Source: Pontibacter pudoricolor
GTDB lineage: Bacteria > Bacteroidota > Bacteroidia > Cytophagales > Hymenobacteraceae
NCBI RefSeq assembly: GCF_010092985.1
Contig: NZ_CP048106.1
Location: forward strand, 992,001 to 1,056,000
Length of the DNA: 64,000 nt
Direction: 5' to 3'
Shown: piece by piece, positions 8,852 through 17,589 of the stretch
Layout of the letters: every line of letters starts with the position of its first letter
Numbering within the stretch: the stretch's first letter is position 1
The notes under the pieces: generated by a model
Seen by the model: only the letters and a program-made list of their open reading frames with translations
Database searches by the model: none
What the model was told of the DNA's origin: nothing
Translations under genes and position numbers: made by a program

Positions 8852-9861
8852 ATGCCTTTTATTCTATTCCAGTAATCTTTAAAATAATCCTTATCGATAT
8901 CCGGCCGATTGTTGATTTCCTCAAAGCTCAGCGAGCCATCCGGGTTTTTCTGAACATGGTACACAAACACATAAGTACCACCTTCTGCGCGCCAGTCGTC
9001 AAATTTACCAAAACGCAGGTCATTTATTAATATGCCGTTTTCTGCCGGAACCACTGTATAGTAACCTTTTGTGATTTCGAGGAGACGCCGAAGCTTTGGG
9101 TTGCCCAGGTAAGGTTGCAGCAGGTGTTTGTTCTGTGGTTCGTAACTATAGTTTATAATTTTGTTCTTATCCAGAAGTGAGTAAAAGCCGTGGTAAAAGC
9201 CTTCTTTTCCTTCGGCCGTTACGGACCAGAAAATAGTATTCAGCGGCGTTGGTTTGCTAATGTACGAATTATAGCTTATGCCCTGCTGCTGAAGGTTCTG
9301 CTCGAACACGTTATTGGCTGAAGCTTTAGCTCCGAACGAAAATAGCAGGTATGCTGTGCTAAGGCCAAGCCCCATATAGTTTAAGATCCTGCGCTTTTGG
9401 CTGCTACGGTTATAAAAGGCTGCTGCCAGCACACATAGCATGAACGGAACAGTATACAGCGGATCGATAACGAAAATATTGTAAAAAGCTACGCCGTAGG
9501 TACTGAAAGGCCAGAAAAGCTGAGTTCCCCAGGTAGTGCAGGCATCAAGCAAAGCATGGGTTGTAAACCCGAAAAAGAAGAGCAACGTCCAGGGTAAAAC
9601 GCCAAGGTTATCCTTCTTATATAACTTATTCAGAAGCCAGCCAAGAACAGGCGACATTATAAAAGCGAAAAGAAACGAATGTGTTACAGACCTGTGAAAG
9701 GTTAGCTCTCCAACCGTATCCAGTAATGGGCTTGCCAGTACGTCCAGGTCCGGAATGGTACCGGCAATAGCACCCCACAGGAGGGCCTTATTTCCAATTT
9801 TTTTGCCGGCAACCGCTTCGCCAACCGAAGCACCCAGTATAATTTGTGTAAGAGAATCCAT
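8848..9861 (-). CDS. YdjM-like membrane-bound metal-dependent hydrolase family protein
   Basis: A 337-residue protein of the PF04307 (YdjM/YbcI) family. The N-terminal region MDSLTQIILGASVGEAV, then GTIPDLDVL and HRSVTHSFLF, carries the conserved Asp and His residues proposed to bind metal. Four or so membrane helices occupy the first 180 residues; the C-terminal 150 residues are soluble, rich in aromatic residues, and presumably extracytoplasmic. The ATG at 9861 was chosen over 9882 because the family starts at MDSLTQ. No substrate is established for this family. Confidence 0.85.
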   Translation of the reverse strand: MDSLTQIILGASVGEAVAGKKIGNKALLWGAIAGTIPDLDVLASPLLDTVGELTFHRSVTHSFLFAFIMSPVLGWLLNKLYKKDNLGVLPWTLLFFFGFTTHALLDACTTWGTQLFWPFSTYGVAFYNIFVIDPLYTVPFMLCVLAAAFYNRSSQKRRILNYMGLGLSTAYLLFSFGAKASANNVFEQNLQQQGISYNSYISKPTPLNTIFWSVTAEGKEGFYHGFYSLLDKNKIINYSYEPQNKHLLQPYLGNPKLRRLLEITKGYYTVVPAENGILINDLRFGKFDDWRAEGGTYVFVYHVQKNPDGSLSFEEINNRPDIDKDYFKDYWNRIKGI

Positions 9862-9937
9862 AGGTATAGTCCGTAAAAACATTTGCCGCTACCTTTAAGC
9901 AAAGTGTGGCGGCAAATGTTTTCTTACTCAGGAGTAT

Positions 9938-11104
9938 TTATTTGATGATCGGCATACGCTTAAACTCCTTTGTTCTGTCGAAGAGATAGCGGAATGTGCC
10001 GTGTGTTTTATAGATACGACTGCCCAGTTGTTCTACTAAGTGCATCATTTTAGGGTTAAAATCACCGATCCAGTTCATTTGCAGGTCCACATAAGGCAGG
10101 CTGGTATTACCCTGTATTATTCTTCCCGCTTCTGTAACCATGGCAGCTTCCACACCTTTACTCTGATGCTCCGGCGTAATACCGAACACAATACCATACA
10201 TGGTTTTGCAGGCGCCTCTCCACTTATGAAAAATGAATTTAAGCTTACCCCATAGATCCATCTTGCCGTTTACAAACCTGAACAGCCTGTTCAGCTCCGG
10301 AATGGCTATAAAGAAACCGACAGGTTCATTATCATAGTATGCAAACCACATGATATTTTCATCAATAACCGGCTTTAAAGTCCGCATTACAGTGGCAGCC
10401 TGCACTTCAGTCATCGGTTTTACCCCTTCGTGCTTCGCCCAGCCTTTGTTGTAAACCGTCCTGAAATCCTCGGTATACTTCGCCAGGTTCTTCTTATCCA
10501 TGTGCTCAAACCGATAAGCCGGATCAGCTAAAACACGCTTTGCTTTCTCGTAATATTTTTCAGGAAGCGGATCGTTTACCATGCGGTGATACGTGTACTG
10601 GTTAAAGTACAGGCCAAATCCATAATTCTCGAGCAGGCGCTTGTAATACGGGTAGTTATAATGCATGCCATAGTTGGGTGGGTAAAAACCATCTATCAGC
10701 AGCCCCCACCATTTATCACGGTCTCCCAGGTTTATGGGGCCATCCATAGCTTCCATGCCTCGTTCCTGCAACCAGTTTTTACACGCATCCAGCAACAAGT
10801 TAGCAGCTTGCTGGTCATCTATACAATCAAAGAAACCCATGCCACCAGTCGGCTGATCGCCACCATGTGATGTTTTAGGGTTGATAAATGCAGCCACCCG
10901 ACCGATCAGTTTGCCTTTATCATCTTTCAGTACCCAACGAATAGCTTCACCATCGCGGAGGAGCCTGTTCTTTTTTGGGTCAAAAACGCCAAGCACATCT
11001 TTATCTAAGGGGCGGATATAGTTCTTGTCTTTTTTATAAAGATCGAGCTGAACCTGCAGGAAGGCATTTTCTAGGGCAGGTGTATTTACTTCGATGAGTT
11101 GCAT
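9938..11104 (-). CDS. GNAT-like N-acetyltransferase fold protein
   Basis: A 388-residue protein starting MQLIEVNTPALENAF. It contains IRWVLKDDKGKLIGRVAAF, typical of the beta2-beta4 core of GNAT proteins, and a second such region near residue 250 (IMWFAYYDNEPVGFFIAIPE), suggesting tandem GNAT folds. It resembles the long uncharacterised acyltransferase-like proteins common in Bacteroidota. No acceptor can be assigned. It is monocistronic between the YdjM-like gene and the tRNA pair. Confidence 0.65.
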   Translation of the reverse strand: MQLIEVNTPALENAFLQVQLDLYKKDKNYIRPLDKDVLGVFDPKKNRLLRDGEAIRWVLKDDKGKLIGRVAAFINPKTSHGGDQPTGGMGFFDCIDDQQAANLLLDACKNWLQERGMEAMDGPINLGDRDKWWGLLIDGFYPPNYGMHYNYPYYKRLLENYGFGLYFNQYTYHRMVNDPLPEKYYEKAKRVLADPAYRFEHMDKKNLAKYTEDFRTVYNKGWAKHEGVKPMTEVQAATVMRTLKPVIDENIMWFAYYDNEPVGFFIAIPELNRLFRFVNGKMDLWGKLKFIFHKWRGACKTMYGIVFGITPEHQSKGVEAAMVTEAGRIIQGNTSLPYVDLQMNWIGDFNPKMMHLVEQLGSRIYKTHGTFRYLFDRTKEFKRMPIIK

Positions 11105-11189
11105 AGTTTGTTGAACCGTTAAGATCAGATATCAAAATAAAGGATTATACCTGATAATTCATAAGCTATAGTTAGGGCAGGCACATAAA

Positions 11190-11220
11190 CAAAAAGCCTT
11201 CAGAATTCTCTGAAGGCTTT
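11190..11220 (-). terminator. Terminator after the downstream tRNA-Thr
   Basis: AAAGCCTTCAGA pairs with TCTGAAGGCTTT around ATTC, with a TTTTTGTTT tail on the minus strand, 8 bp after the tRNA 3' end. Confidence 0.85.
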
Positions 11221-11227
11221 CGGGGTG

Positions 11228-11300
<73 letters not shown>

Positions 11301-11317
11301 TTGTACTTATGTTTGAA

Positions 11318-11353
11318 ATAAAAAGCACATGCAGTACAAACATGTGCTTTTTT
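11318..11353 (-). terminator. Terminator between the two tRNA-Thr genes
   Basis: AAAAGCACATG (11321-11331) pairs with CATGTGCTTTT (11341-11351), with T/A runs on both sides. Each tRNA copy therefore seems to end in its own terminator. Confidence 0.75.
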
Positions 11354-11358
11354 GGGTG

Positions 11359-11431
<73 letters not shown>

Positions 11432-11556
11432 TTACTCTGGTGTGCCTTAGTGTTCTAAAGCGTTGCAAAGGTATGTTCTATTTTGAAAACTGCAAATACC
11501 CGCTGCAACTTTTTTTATAGCATTTACTTAATGTTTTGAATGTCAGCTATAAAAAA

Positions 11557-13704
11557 TTATCCTCTGAAGGCCTTTAGCTGACGATTAAGCTGCTCGATAC
11601 GGTGTTGCGCATCAGCAATACGTCCTTCATACTCCCCGCGTAGTTTATCGGCATTTTTAGAACGGGCAAAGAATTCGATGTTGGTACGCAACGTCTGTAT
11701 ATCATTCTGGAGCTGCGTAATTTCACGGCGTATGCTTTGTTCCTTATGCTGTAATTTCTGAGCAGCATCCGGGCTGTTTTTCAAGCGCTCTACCTGTAGT
11801 TTAACTACCATTTCAGATCGCTCTTCCAGGCTTAAGCCGGGTACACGCTCCAGGTAGCTTTCCATAAGCGAGATAAATTTCTCTTCAACCTTAGGGCTGC
11901 TGCGCTGCTTGTTCTGGTCCAGGGCTCGCCACTGGCTTACAAACTGCTCATACTCTCCCAGCGTGGCTGGTTCTGTAGGTTGTGATATCTTTTCAGAAAT
12001 CCTGTCAGTAAGCTCCATCTTTTCAGATGACAGCTTTTCGAGTTCCGCGCTGTGGTTTTGCTCCTGTGCCTGTTTGCGGTCAAAGAACTCGTTGCAGGCA
12101 CTTCTGAAACGTTGCCAGATTTTATCAGAATACTTGTCCGGTACACGACCTATCGTTTTCCATTTTTTCTGAAGCTGTATCAGTTTTTCTTTGGTAGCGT
12201 TCCAGTCATTGCTTTCTTTCAGGCTCTCAGCTTGCTCGCAAAGTTCGGTCTTCAAGCGCAGATTCTGCATTTTCTGCTCATCCAGCCCTTTAAAGAACTG
12301 GTTTTTATGCTGGAAGAAAGCTTTGTAGTTGCCCCAGAAATTTTTGTTTACTTCTTCAGCATATTCTTTCGGCACCAATCCGGCAGCATCCCATTCCTCT
12401 TTCAGTTTCTGAATTTCATCGGTCTTATCACGCCACTCATTAATACGGTCGGTGTTAAAGCCCTGGTATGCCTGCAATCTTTCAAGCAAAGCGCGTTTCT
12501 TTTCCAGGTTCTGCATTTCAACTACTTTGCGCTCTTCCTGGTAGGCTTTGCGGCGGGTATGTACTTTTTCAGATGCCTGTATAAAACGCTCCCAGATCGG
12601 GTCGCGCTGGTCGTTTGGTACTGGTCCAATGTTTTTCCATTCCTCGTGCAGGTGGCGTAATTCCTCCAGTGCTTTATTTATAGTTTGCTCGTTTTCAAGC
12701 GCTTCGGCACGTTCTATCAGCTGTAATTTCGCATCCAGGTTACGCTTGCGGTCAAGCTCTTTCAGCTCATAAAATATGCTGCGGTTATTGTAGAAAATAT
12801 CCAGCAGTGCGTGATACGAATCCCATAGTTGCTGTGCTGCTCCGGCGGGCACAGGGCCAATGCTTTTCCATTCAGACTGTATTTTCTTAAGTTCGTCAGT
12901 ACTGCTCTTTGTTTCAGCAGACTCTACAAGCTCGCGCAGGCGGGAAAGTAATTCCTGTTTGCGTACCAGGTTGCGGTTACGGTTCTCTTCTGTTTGCTGG
13001 CGCTCCTGATGGCGGGCATCGCGGTAAGCTGTCAATAACTTTTCAAGATCCTGGTGCTCAGGAGAAGCATGGTATTCAAAATCTTCTTCCGTACCTCCCT
13101 CCTGCTTGAAACGGTCTAATGCTTCGGCTTTTTCAGCCTGGAAGCGAAGGTCGTAATTGCGCTGAATTTCGTTTATGATTCTGTGCTTTTTGCGGGCATC
13201 AGAACTCTTTAGTGTGGTGGCCAGTGCGGCGCGTAATTCTTCTAAAGGTAACTGGCTATAGTCCGTATGATCTTCATCCAGTTCTTCGTCATCATGATCA
13301 GCATGGCTGGCTGGCTGCGATTCTGCAGCAGGTACTTCCGGAGTTATTTCGGCAGCAGATTGTTCCTGTACATCACCTGAAGGTGTATTCGGGTGTTGAG
13401 AAGCTGTTTCTTCCACATCTGTAATGCCTGTGTTGGCTTCAGCAAATATTTCTGTTATCACTTCTGAGGCAGCAGCTTCATCTTCTGTTTTTAGCTCCGG
13501 TGTTACTTCTGGCTGTTCTTCTTTAGGAACTTCCTTGTCACTGATTTCTTCGCCTTGTTTGCCGGCATTTATTTCAGCCAGACGTTTGTCAACTATACTT
13601 TGCGGCGATTCTGGCTGTTGCTTCTGCTCATCTGCTGCATTTTGATTCTCAGGTTGGTTAACCTCAGCTCCGGTAGTGTCCAGATCCTTATTTTCTGTAG
13701 TCAT
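11557..13704 (-). CDS. DUF349 domain-containing coiled-coil protein
   Basis: A 715-residue, highly charged and helical protein. The first 150 residues are acidic and disordered (Glu/Gln/Pro-rich). From about residue 200 onward at least four repeats follow the DUF349 pattern of a tryptophan and an IGPVP-like turn: EWKSIGPVPAGAA, EWKNIGPVPNDQRD, EWDAAGLVPKEYAE and KWKTIGRVPDKYSD. The last 80 residues form a coiled coil. No enzyme motifs are present. Such proteins are conserved in Bacteroidota; their role is not established. Confidence 0.85.
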   Translation of the reverse strand: MTTENKDLDTTGAEVNQPENQNAADEQKQQPESPQSIVDKRLAEINAGKQGEEISDKEVPKEEQPEVTPELKTEDEAAASEVITEIFAEANTGITDVEETASQHPNTPSGDVQEQSAAEITPEVPAAESQPASHADHDDEELDEDHTDYSQLPLEELRAALATTLKSSDARKKHRIINEIQRNYDLRFQAEKAEALDRFKQEGGTEEDFEYHASPEHQDLEKLLTAYRDARHQERQQTEENRNRNLVRKQELLSRLRELVESAETKSSTDELKKIQSEWKSIGPVPAGAAQQLWDSYHALLDIFYNNRSIFYELKELDRKRNLDAKLQLIERAEALENEQTINKALEELRHLHEEWKNIGPVPNDQRDPIWERFIQASEKVHTRRKAYQEERKVVEMQNLEKKRALLERLQAYQGFNTDRINEWRDKTDEIQKLKEEWDAAGLVPKEYAEEVNKNFWGNYKAFFQHKNQFFKGLDEQKMQNLRLKTELCEQAESLKESNDWNATKEKLIQLQKKWKTIGRVPDKYSDKIWQRFRSACNEFFDRKQAQEQNHSAELEKLSSEKMELTDRISEKISQPTEPATLGEYEQFVSQWRALDQNKQRSSPKVEEKFISLMESYLERVPGLSLEERSEMVVKLQVERLKNSPDAAQKLQHKEQSIRREITQLQNDIQTLRTNIEFFARSKNADKLRGEYEGRIADAQHRIEQLNRQLKAFRG

Positions 13705-13734
13705 GATTACGGATATATTAATAACGTAATAGCA

Positions 13735-14310
13735 TTAGTTCAGGCGTGGGTCTACCGGATAATTCGATAAAACCTTATATTTGCCTCCCATCTGACGCAG
13801 GATGCTTCGCCATAGTGTATCAGCCTCTAAATTAAACAATTTATTCACAGCATTGTTATTGACGATCCAAACATTTTTATCAATTTCTTCCTGCAGTTGC
13901 CCTGCCGTCCAGCCAGAATAGCCTAAAAAGAAACGAACATCTTCAGAAGTGACTATGCCTGAGCCGATCATGGTTCTGAGCATTTCAAAATCGCCACCCC
14001 AGTAAAGGTCTTCTCCCAGTTTCACAGCCTGCGACAGATCTGGTATGCGGTGCAGATAATGTAGGGTATTGAATTGAACCGGTCCTCCAATGCCTAAAGT
14101 AACGTCAAATGCATCGTTATATATATCCACCACATCCGACAGTTTCATATCCGAGAGCTTATTAAGTACCAGGCCAAATGTTCCCTCTGCTTCATTATGG
14201 TTACACAGCAGTACAACCGAGCGCTCAAAATTAGGATCGCCCTGGTATGGTTCGGATATAAGTATACTCCCGCTCTGAGGTTTTATCAACCTTTCTTCTT
14301 CCATCTTCAT
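13735..14310 (-). CDS. YqgE/AlgH family protein
   Basis: A 191-residue protein matching the YqgE/AlgH (DUF179) family over its whole length. It begins SGSILISEPYQGDPNFERSV, followed by VVLLCNHNEAEGTFGLVLNK and FFLGYSGWTAGQLQEEI, all family-typical. Proposed in other bacteria to be a regulator, but its biochemical role is unknown. It lies 30 bp downstream of the DUF349 gene start, in reverse order on the same strand, so the pair may share transcription. Confidence 0.9.
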   Translation of the reverse strand: MKMEEERLIKPQSGSILISEPYQGDPNFERSVVLLCNHNEAEGTFGLVLNKLSDMKLSDVVDIYNDAFDVTLGIGGPVQFNTLHYLHRIPDLSQAVKLGEDLYWGGDFEMLRTMIGSGIVTSEDVRFFLGYSGWTAGQLQEEIDKNVWIVNNNAVNKLFNLEADTLWRSILRQMGGKYKVLSNYPVDPRLN

Positions 14311-14488
14311 TTAGTCAGTTTTAAGTATTTTGTTGTACTCTTTCTGCCCTGTGTAGAGTTACAGCCAGCGTGTAGTTTTATTACGAGATGTATACACTAT
14401 AGTAGCAAAATTTGCACTACGCATATTTATAGTTTAAGGTACAGAAAGCGTTAACCGGATTAGATTAATAAGCCATATTGTAAGTTAA

Positions 14489-14521
14489 TTGTTAAGGCAG
14501 CGGATATTTTTTTTAAATTTG
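14489..14521 (+). promoter_or_regulatory. Putative pdxH promoter
   Basis: TTG (14489-14491), 22 bp, then TAAATTTG (14514-14521), an exact TAnnTTTG -7 element. Predicted transcription starts about 12 nt before the pdxH ATG at 14540, which argues against any upstream start in the same frame. Confidence 0.6.
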
Positions 14522-14539
14522 GACAAACCGAACAAGCCT

Positions 14540-15190
14540 ATGTCCCTGTTACCAAACATTGCCGCTATCCGCAAGAATTATGCTATGGAGTCACTAAATG
14601 AGGTATCTGTAGCCAAAGATCCAATAACTCAGTTTAAGTCCTGGATGGACGAAACTATAGCCGCCCAAGTAAACGAGCCTACTGCCATGGTGCTTTCTAC
14701 GGTAAACAGCTCCGGAAGACCATCTGCCCGCGTAGTGTTACTAAAAGATGTGACCACGGATGGATTTATATTCTTCACAAACTATAATAGCCGCAAGGGC
14801 CATGATCTGCAGGTAAATCCTTTTGCTTCACTTACCTTTTTCTGGCCCGAACTGGAGCGCCAGGTACGCGTGGAAGGAACCATACAAAAAGTGCCGGCAG
14901 AGATATCGGACTCCTATTTTCATAGCAGGCCGGTAGGCAGCCAGATCGGAGCCTGGGCTTCACCTCAAAGCCAGCCTATTACCAGCCGCGAAGAATTGGA
15001 AATAGCAGACGCAGACTATACTAAACGATTTGGCGATCTGCCTGTTATCCCAAGGCCGGAACATTGGGGCGGTTACCTGCTGGAACCTGACCGGGTAGAA
15101 TTCTGGCAGGGACGCCCGAACCGCCTGCACGATCGTATCGTGTATGAGTTGCAGGAAAACCAGTGGCACATAAAACGACTGGCTCCGTAA
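14540..15190 (+). CDS. pdxH: Pyridoxamine 5'-phosphate oxidase
   Basis: A 216-residue FMN enzyme that oxidises pyridoxamine/pyridoxine 5'-phosphate to PLP. Family motifs are clear: PTAMVLSTVNSSGRPSARVV and LLKDVTTDGFIFFTNYNS in the FMN-binding split barrel, WPELERQVRVEGTIQKV, SQIGAWASPQSQPI, and the C-terminal signature VEFWQGRPNRLHDRIVYE. The TTG-initiated extension to 14489 overlaps the predicted promoter, so the ATG at 14540 (MSLLPNIAAIRKNY) is used. The DUF1015 gene follows after 49 bp on the same strand. Confidence 0.97.
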   Translation: MSLLPNIAAIRKNYAMESLNEVSVAKDPITQFKSWMDETIAAQVNEPTAMVLSTVNSSGRPSARVVLLKDVTTDGFIFFTNYNSRKGHDLQVNPFASLTFFWPELERQVRVEGTIQKVPAEISDSYFHSRPVGSQIGAWASPQSQPITSREELEIADADYTKRFGDLPVIPRPEHWGGYLLEPDRVEFWQGRPNRLHDRIVYELQENQWHIKRLAP

Positions 15191-15239
15191 GGCATAAGGC
15201 AAATTCACAGCAAAATTAACTCACCACCTCCCCAACAAA

Positions 15240-16538
15240 ATGGCAGAGATATTACCCTTAAAAGCCTGGCGATACAGCCACTTACTGAATCATCAAATTG
15301 AAGAGCTGACCTCTCCCCTTTTTGATGTGGTATCGGCGAAGCAGCGCGAGACTTTATACCGCAATCCGTTTAACAGCATCCATCTTTCTGTTCCGCTTGG
15401 TACGCAGCCCGCCGACGAAGCCGCTGCGTTACTGCAGCACTGGAAAGAGCGTGGCGTTATATTGCAGGATGCGCTGCCAGGTATTTATGTGTACTACCAG
15501 TATTTTAAGCTGTCGGGTGAGCAAAAGGAATACTGCCGCAAAGGATTTATCTGCCATATAAAAGCCTACGACTGGAAAGAACGTGTATTGCTTCGGCATG
15601 AGAATACCATTCCAAGCGCGGTAAACGACAGAATAGACCTGCTTTCTAAAACTGAACTCAACAGCAGCGCCACGCACGGCTTGTATACCGACCCGGCGTT
15701 TGCGTTGGAGCAGTACATGGATGAAAGCATCAAATCGCCGATTTATGAAACCGAAGATTACCAGGGTGTGCGCGATGTACTGGCTGTGATTCACGACCAC
15801 GATGTGATTCATAAGTTTATAGATGTGCTGCGCGAAAAACAGGTGTTGCTGGCAGATGGGCACCACCGCTACGAAGGTTCGCTGGAATACCGCAAACGCA
15901 TGATGGCTCAAAATCCGTCACACACCGGCCTCGAGGCCTACAATTATCATTTAATGTACCTGACCAACACCGAGTCGGATGACCTGCGCATTTTACCAAC
16001 GCACCGCGTGCTGCAACAGATTGATCTATCGGATGAGGAGTTTCTGCAACGGCTGAGCGAATATTTTACGATCATCCCGAAAGAAGACCCCGTTGAGCTG
16101 AACGAAGTTATAGTTGGCAAGCAATGGGCGTTTGGTTTATATCTGTCAGGTAACGCTTATAAGATTCGCCTGAAACCGGAAATGCATCACCTGATAGACT
16201 GGGAAGTACCGCAGGAAGTAAAGGACCTTGACCTGACGGTCATGCACTATTTCATTTTCCAGCGCGTGTTAGGAATAGACCCGGAAGTGCAGCGAAACTA
16301 TAGCCGCCTGAGCTATGAGCGTAATTTCACGACATGTATCCGCCAGGTTGATACCGGTGCTTCACGCCTTGCCCTTATCACAAATGAAGTATCGATGGAA
16401 CAGGTAAAAAGGGTGTGCTATAGTGGTGCGATCATGCCGCAAAAGTCTACCTTCTTTTACCCGAAAGTTATCTGCGGTTTTTTATTTAGCTCCATAAAAG
16501 AAGATGAATTTATCTCGGCCCCTGCTGCTTGCCTCTAA
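15240..16538 (+). CDS. DUF1015 family protein
   Basis: A 432-residue protein with the DUF1015 hallmarks: an N-terminal LKAWRY, a central LLADGHHRYEGSLEYRKRM (the conserved DGHHRY core) near residue 205, and a Tyr-rich C-terminus. The family is cytoplasmic and its function in this group is not settled; no substrate can be read from the sequence. The last 35 bp overlap the start of maf in another frame, so the two are probably translationally coupled. Confidence 0.9.
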   Translation: MAEILPLKAWRYSHLLNHQIEELTSPLFDVVSAKQRETLYRNPFNSIHLSVPLGTQPADEAAALLQHWKERGVILQDALPGIYVYYQYFKLSGEQKEYCRKGFICHIKAYDWKERVLLRHENTIPSAVNDRIDLLSKTELNSSATHGLYTDPAFALEQYMDESIKSPIYETEDYQGVRDVLAVIHDHDVIHKFIDVLREKQVLLADGHHRYEGSLEYRKRMMAQNPSHTGLEAYNYHLMYLTNTESDDLRILPTHRVLQQIDLSDEEFLQRLSEYFTIIPKEDPVELNEVIVGKQWAFGLYLSGNAYKIRLKPEMHHLIDWEVPQEVKDLDLTVMHYFIFQRVLGIDPEVQRNYSRLSYERNFTTCIRQVDTGASRLALITNEVSMEQVKRVCYSGAIMPQKSTFFYPKVICGFLFSSIKEDEFISAPAACL

Positions 16539-17088
16539 TTCGCCCCGTCGTAAAGAACTGCTGACTGGCTTAGGGTTACCATTTGACGTGCATGTAAAAG
16601 AGGTTGAGGAAGATTACCCCGCAGAACTGAAGCGCGAACAGGTAGCTGAATATCTGGCTTCCCACAAAGCTGAGCAGTACTTCGGGGACCTGGAGGACCA
16701 CATTTTACTTACCGCTGATACTATAGTTTGTTTAGGCGATAAGGTACTGAACAAACCAGCAGATTATAAGCAGGCCTACGACATGCTTCGCTCTCTTTCC
16801 GGCACGCACCACGTGGTCATTACCGGCGTTTGTATCCTTACACGGGATCTTAAAAGCATTTTTCACGACACCACGAAAGTTTATTTTAAAGAGCTGAGCC
16901 ACGAAGAAATCGACTACTATATCACCAACTATAGACCTTACGATAAAGCCGGGGCTTACGGCATTCAGGAATGGATCGGTAAAATAGGTATCGAACGAAT
17001 TGAGGGTTCTTACTTTAACGTAGTCGGTCTGCCCGTTCAGAAACTTTACCAGCGGCTGGTTAGTCTCGGCTTTTTGAGTCTTGATTGA
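16504..17088 (+). CDS. maf: Maf family nucleoside triphosphate pyrophosphatase
   Basis: A 194-residue house-cleaning pyrophosphatase, probably of the dTTP/UTP-hydrolysing type. The three Maf signatures are present: LLASNSPRRKELL (SxR), LTADTIVCL (DTxV with the catalytic Asp) and YDKAGAYGIQ. Length is normal. The start ATG lies inside the end of the DUF1015 gene (35-bp overlap). The 3' end has a degenerate duplicate about 370 bp downstream (see the relic at 17408-17467). Confidence 0.93.
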   Translation: MNLSRPLLLASNSPRRKELLTGLGLPFDVHVKEVEEDYPAELKREQVAEYLASHKAEQYFGDLEDHILLTADTIVCLGDKVLNKPADYKQAYDMLRSLSGTHHVVITGVCILTRDLKSIFHDTTKVYFKELSHEEIDYYITNYRPYDKAGAYGIQEWIGKIGIERIEGSYFNVVGLPVQKLYQRLVSLGFLSLD

Positions 17089-17589
17089 TGATTGTTAAGT
17101 GTTAAATGGTTAAAGCCAACTATAAATCCAATCAAATAATTTAAATCAATGCTGTTCCGGGCATCCTTGTCCGAAACTTTTCCTGCTTCATACGTCCACG
17201 TACGCGTAACTTTAAGCCTGATTTACGGGAACTCGGAAGTCCCCCAACAGAAAGCTTCCGGACCTGGAAGTCCTAATGAGCAACCATATTTAATTTTGGA
17301 GCGGAAATCTTTTCTGAGCCAAACTATAGTTCCGAATCTGTGGTTCGTGTTCGGCTAGGATAATAACAACTATAACCCTTACCAAACTATAAAATATCCC
17401 TGCTGTAGCGGTTCAGAAACTATACCAGCCATTGGTTAAGCACGGCTTTTTTGACTGCTCATTGATTTTTTTGAGTGCTTTTTTTTCTGCTGATAACAAC
17501 TATAAAAACCTGAATCATTATTTTTGCAGGTTGTTTATAGTTTTATAAATGACGAGTCGCATTTAAACAGCAGTTAAAAACAGCAATCA
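17089..17589. other. 501-bp gene-less region between maf and the RlmI-like gene
   Basis: It holds one AACTATAGTT palindrome (17322-17331), several TATAGTT-like words and a relic of the maf 3' end. A 69-codon open frame at 17149-17358 has no recognisable protein features and I do not call it a gene. No terminator with a good T-tract was found after maf. Confidence 0.6.
17408..17467 (+). pseudogene. Degenerate copy of the maf 3' end
   Basis: About 50 bp here align to the last codons of maf (17034-17090): both read GTTCAGAAACTnTACCAGC, then TGGTTA, then CGGCTTTTT and ATTGAT. Translated in the same frame it gives VQKLYQPLVKHGF against VQKLYQRLVSLGF in Maf. The upstream part of maf is not recognisable here, so this is a short relic of a partial duplication or a recombined paralogue. 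Confidence 0.6.

Noticed and set aside
9702..9902. Small opposite-frame gene near the YdjM-like start
   Set aside because: It is a shadow of the YdjM-like coding sequence in another frame.
17149..17358. 69-codon open frame between maf and the RlmI-like gene
   Set aside because: No signal, domain or conserved-looking pattern; the region contains a maf relic and motif copies, so it is more likely decayed spacer.
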